A stretch of 64,000 nucleotides of DNA from positions 220,722-284,721 of the forward strand of contig CAKOHG010000001.1 of the NCBI GenBank assembly GCA_934085565.1, given 5' to 3'. Below, piece by piece: positions 62,647-64,000 of the stretch (the first letter of the stretch is position 1; each line of letters begins with the position of its first letter). Position numbers and translations under genes: made by a program. The notes under the pieces were generated by a model. The model searched no databases, was not told the DNA's origin, and was given only the letters and a program-made list of their open reading frames with translations. The DNA is from an uncultured Bacilli bacterium (GTDB taxonomy: Bacteria; Bacillota_I; Bacilli_A; RF39; UBA660).

Positions 62647-63996
62647 CTAATTAATAATATAAGGATCATTCATGGTACCACTTCCTGTAATCGTAACATC
62701 AGAACGTATATTGATGACCGGTCGAATGCCATAAATAGCAGTCACATATTCATCATCTATTTTACCCGTTTGTTGTACATAAAATACTAGAGCAGTCCAA
62801 TAATCAAAGCCATATGGATTGTATCCCCCAGCTGGTGTCATCGTCCAAAATCTTGCCCCGGTTATTAAATATCCTGTCGTATTCGTATTTTGATGATTAT
62901 AATAGCCATCAAAAAATCCACCTACACAACCAGATAACATAGCCTCATCTACTGTAATTAAACCAATTGGATAACTTAATTTTTTATTACCATTCGAGGC
63001 ATTCGAAACAGTATAGTAATCATCACTATTTTCACAAGTCAAAATAGGAGTTCCCTCACCCACTCGCAAATAGCCTTTATTGTAAGTAGTAACCGTTCCT
63101 GTTCCTACTCCACTTATTAAATTTAAAGTGGAACGATCGCCACAATATCCAACTGAAGTATCTAATTTTGAAGCATAACTTGCTAGTTTATTAACATAAA
63201 ACTTATCAACATCTGTTTTAATTGTTGAAGATGTTCCCGTACCATGAGCATTTCCTGAAGTATACATATATCCCACATACATATTGTTATTATTTGATGT
63301 GTTAAATCGACTAGTATCATATCGTCGATCTTCAGATGCCTCACCATTGGCATGAGCACTTGTTCCATCATAAATCATTCTGATAGAACCATTACTGTTG
63401 ATACGTATAATTCGCCAATAAAAGCCTGCAAACTTTACATAGTTGTTTTCCACAGATCCACGATAGTAATAAGTTGGATTGCCATCATAATCTGTCGTTT
63501 CATATATTCCTTTCTCATGGGATTCACATGATTCATCATCGCACGCTGATTTAGTAAAGTCTGGAGTGTAACTATTTACCTCAATATTTCCTAGGGCAGT
63601 GGAAACTGTTTTAGAAGTTTTATTAAAATATAAAGTACACTTGGTTCTGGTATTATCAGCTCCATTATAGCTGTGATAATCATCAATGAACTTCCAGCCA
63701 GCATTGTCCCATGTAGGAATCACGCCATTATTACAATTTGATTTTTCTGTGTCCAATGTATAACCTGTATTTTGCTTGGGCATTTCACGAGATATTTCTC
63801 CATCAATATAGTAAGCAAAATAAATATCTCCTGGATCTTCTACCGTGCCGTTTATCACATCAAAATTTTTGTTTTCTTCATAATAAGCATAACTTGGATA
63901 TAAAACTAAATATCCTGCTACTACTCCTAGCAAAAAAATCAAAAAAAGGATTGTTACTTTCTTATAATTTATTTGTTTAAACTTTTTTAAAGACAT
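62647..63996 (-). CDS. Surface protein related to the giant surface protein
   Basis: 449 residues, complete at both ends. N-terminal anchor helix (KVTILFLIFLLGVVAGYLVLYP), then a secreted domain with WRIIRINSNGSIRMIYDG, C-rich strings (KSACDDESCESHE), a NYVKFAGFYWRIIR unit and the end G-x-G-T-M-N-D-P-Y-I-I-N. The WRII core and the GSGT-x-DPY end are shared with the modules of the protein at 45904-50763. Probably the same type of exposed domain. No enzyme motif. It ends at a GTG-free stop 136 bases upstream of the nuclease gene. Confidence 0.75.
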   Translation of the reverse strand: MSLKKFKQINYKKVTILFLIFLLGVVAGYLVLYPSYAYYEENKNFDVINGTVEDPGDIYFAYYIDGEISREMPKQNTGYTLDTEKSNCNNGVIPTWDNAGWKFIDDYHSYNGADNTRTKCTLYFNKTSKTVSTALGNIEVNSYTPDFTKSACDDESCESHEKGIYETTDYDGNPTYYYRGSVENNYVKFAGFYWRIIRINSNGSIRMIYDGTSAHANGEASEDRRYDTSRFNTSNNNNMYVGYMYTSGNAHGTGTSSTIKTDVDKFYVNKLASYASKLDTSVGYCGDRSTLNLISGVGTGTVTTYNKGYLRVGEGTPILTCENSDDYYTVSNASNGNKKLSYPIGLITVDEAMLSGCVGGFFDGYYNHQNTNTTGYLITGARFWTMTPAGGYNPYGFDYWTALVFYVQQTGKIDDEYVTAIYGIRPVINIRSDVTITGSGTMNDPYIIN

Positions 63997-64000
63997 AAAA

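Noticed and set aside
1..64000. UGA read as Trp, as in Mollicutes
   Set aside because: xerD and others end in TGA at the expected length, and Trp is encoded by TGG throughout.

Overview
The window is a 64 kb piece of a low-GC Gram-positive chromosome. The evidence is two T-box leaders, strong AGGAGG-type ribosome binding sites, TGnTATAAT extended -10 promoters, a MurT/GatD pair, PrkC with PASTA domains, SpoIIP, and Bacillus-like gene orders (spoIIP-x-lepA-hemW, prpC-prkC-rsgA, rnc-smc, pssA-psd). UGA is used as a stop (xerD ends in TGA), so this is the standard code and not a Mycoplasma code. An uncultured gut member of the Bacilli (Erysipelotrichales or RF39-like) is my best guess; this is inference, as no rRNA is present. 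Most genes lie on the minus strand.

Layout: 1-2.95 kb, T-box-asnS-aspS (aspS runs off the left edge). 2.98-9.78 kb, accessory DNA between asnS and xerD: a small membrane protein, a copied tail of xerD, a decayed T-box copy, then a tight six-gene operon (read leftward from 9615: B12-type radical SAM, CoaE-like kinase fused to radical SAM, DUF3419-like SAM enzyme, a repeat protein rich in ESR/ESH triplets, an ATP-grasp ligase, a methyltransferase). This operon is the strongest candidate for an undescribed system; it resembles a RiPP or peptide-tailoring cluster. 9.78-18.7 kb, xerD, murT-gatD, a pseudopilin, pssA-psd with a flippase-like protein, and T-box-controlled valS. 18.9-27 kb, two membrane-anchored WG-repeat-like proteins, a degenerate AAA protein, prepilin peptidase, pilC and ftsW. 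27-34.1 kb, a YjcZ-like peptide, a MYG1-family protein, def, smc, rnc, yidD, a degenerate metal-binding lipoprotein and two tRNAs. 34.1-45.8 kb, rsgA-prkC-prpC, dtd-rel, phosphoesterase and beta-lactamase-fold genes, a SpoVB-like flippase and pilB. 45.9-53.2 kb, a 1.6k-residue surface protein with a divergent XRE regulator, a GDPD enzyme, a small anchored protein and hemW. 53.2-64 kb, three paralogous multi-HTH proteins, lepA, coiled-coil proteins, spoIIP, a PD-(D/E)XK nuclease and a second surface protein.

Working together: pilB, pilC, prepilin peptidase and a pseudopilin are scattered but could form one type IV filament or competence machine. murT-gatD, ftsW, prkC/prpC and spoIIP serve envelope growth. 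pssA-psd makes phosphatidylethanolamine. Several conserved-family proteins have lost catalytic or binding residues (GatD, the Rel hydrolase domain, the ZnuA-like lipoprotein, the AAA protein), a recurring theme in this genome piece. All calls come from reading the sequence; no database search was run.
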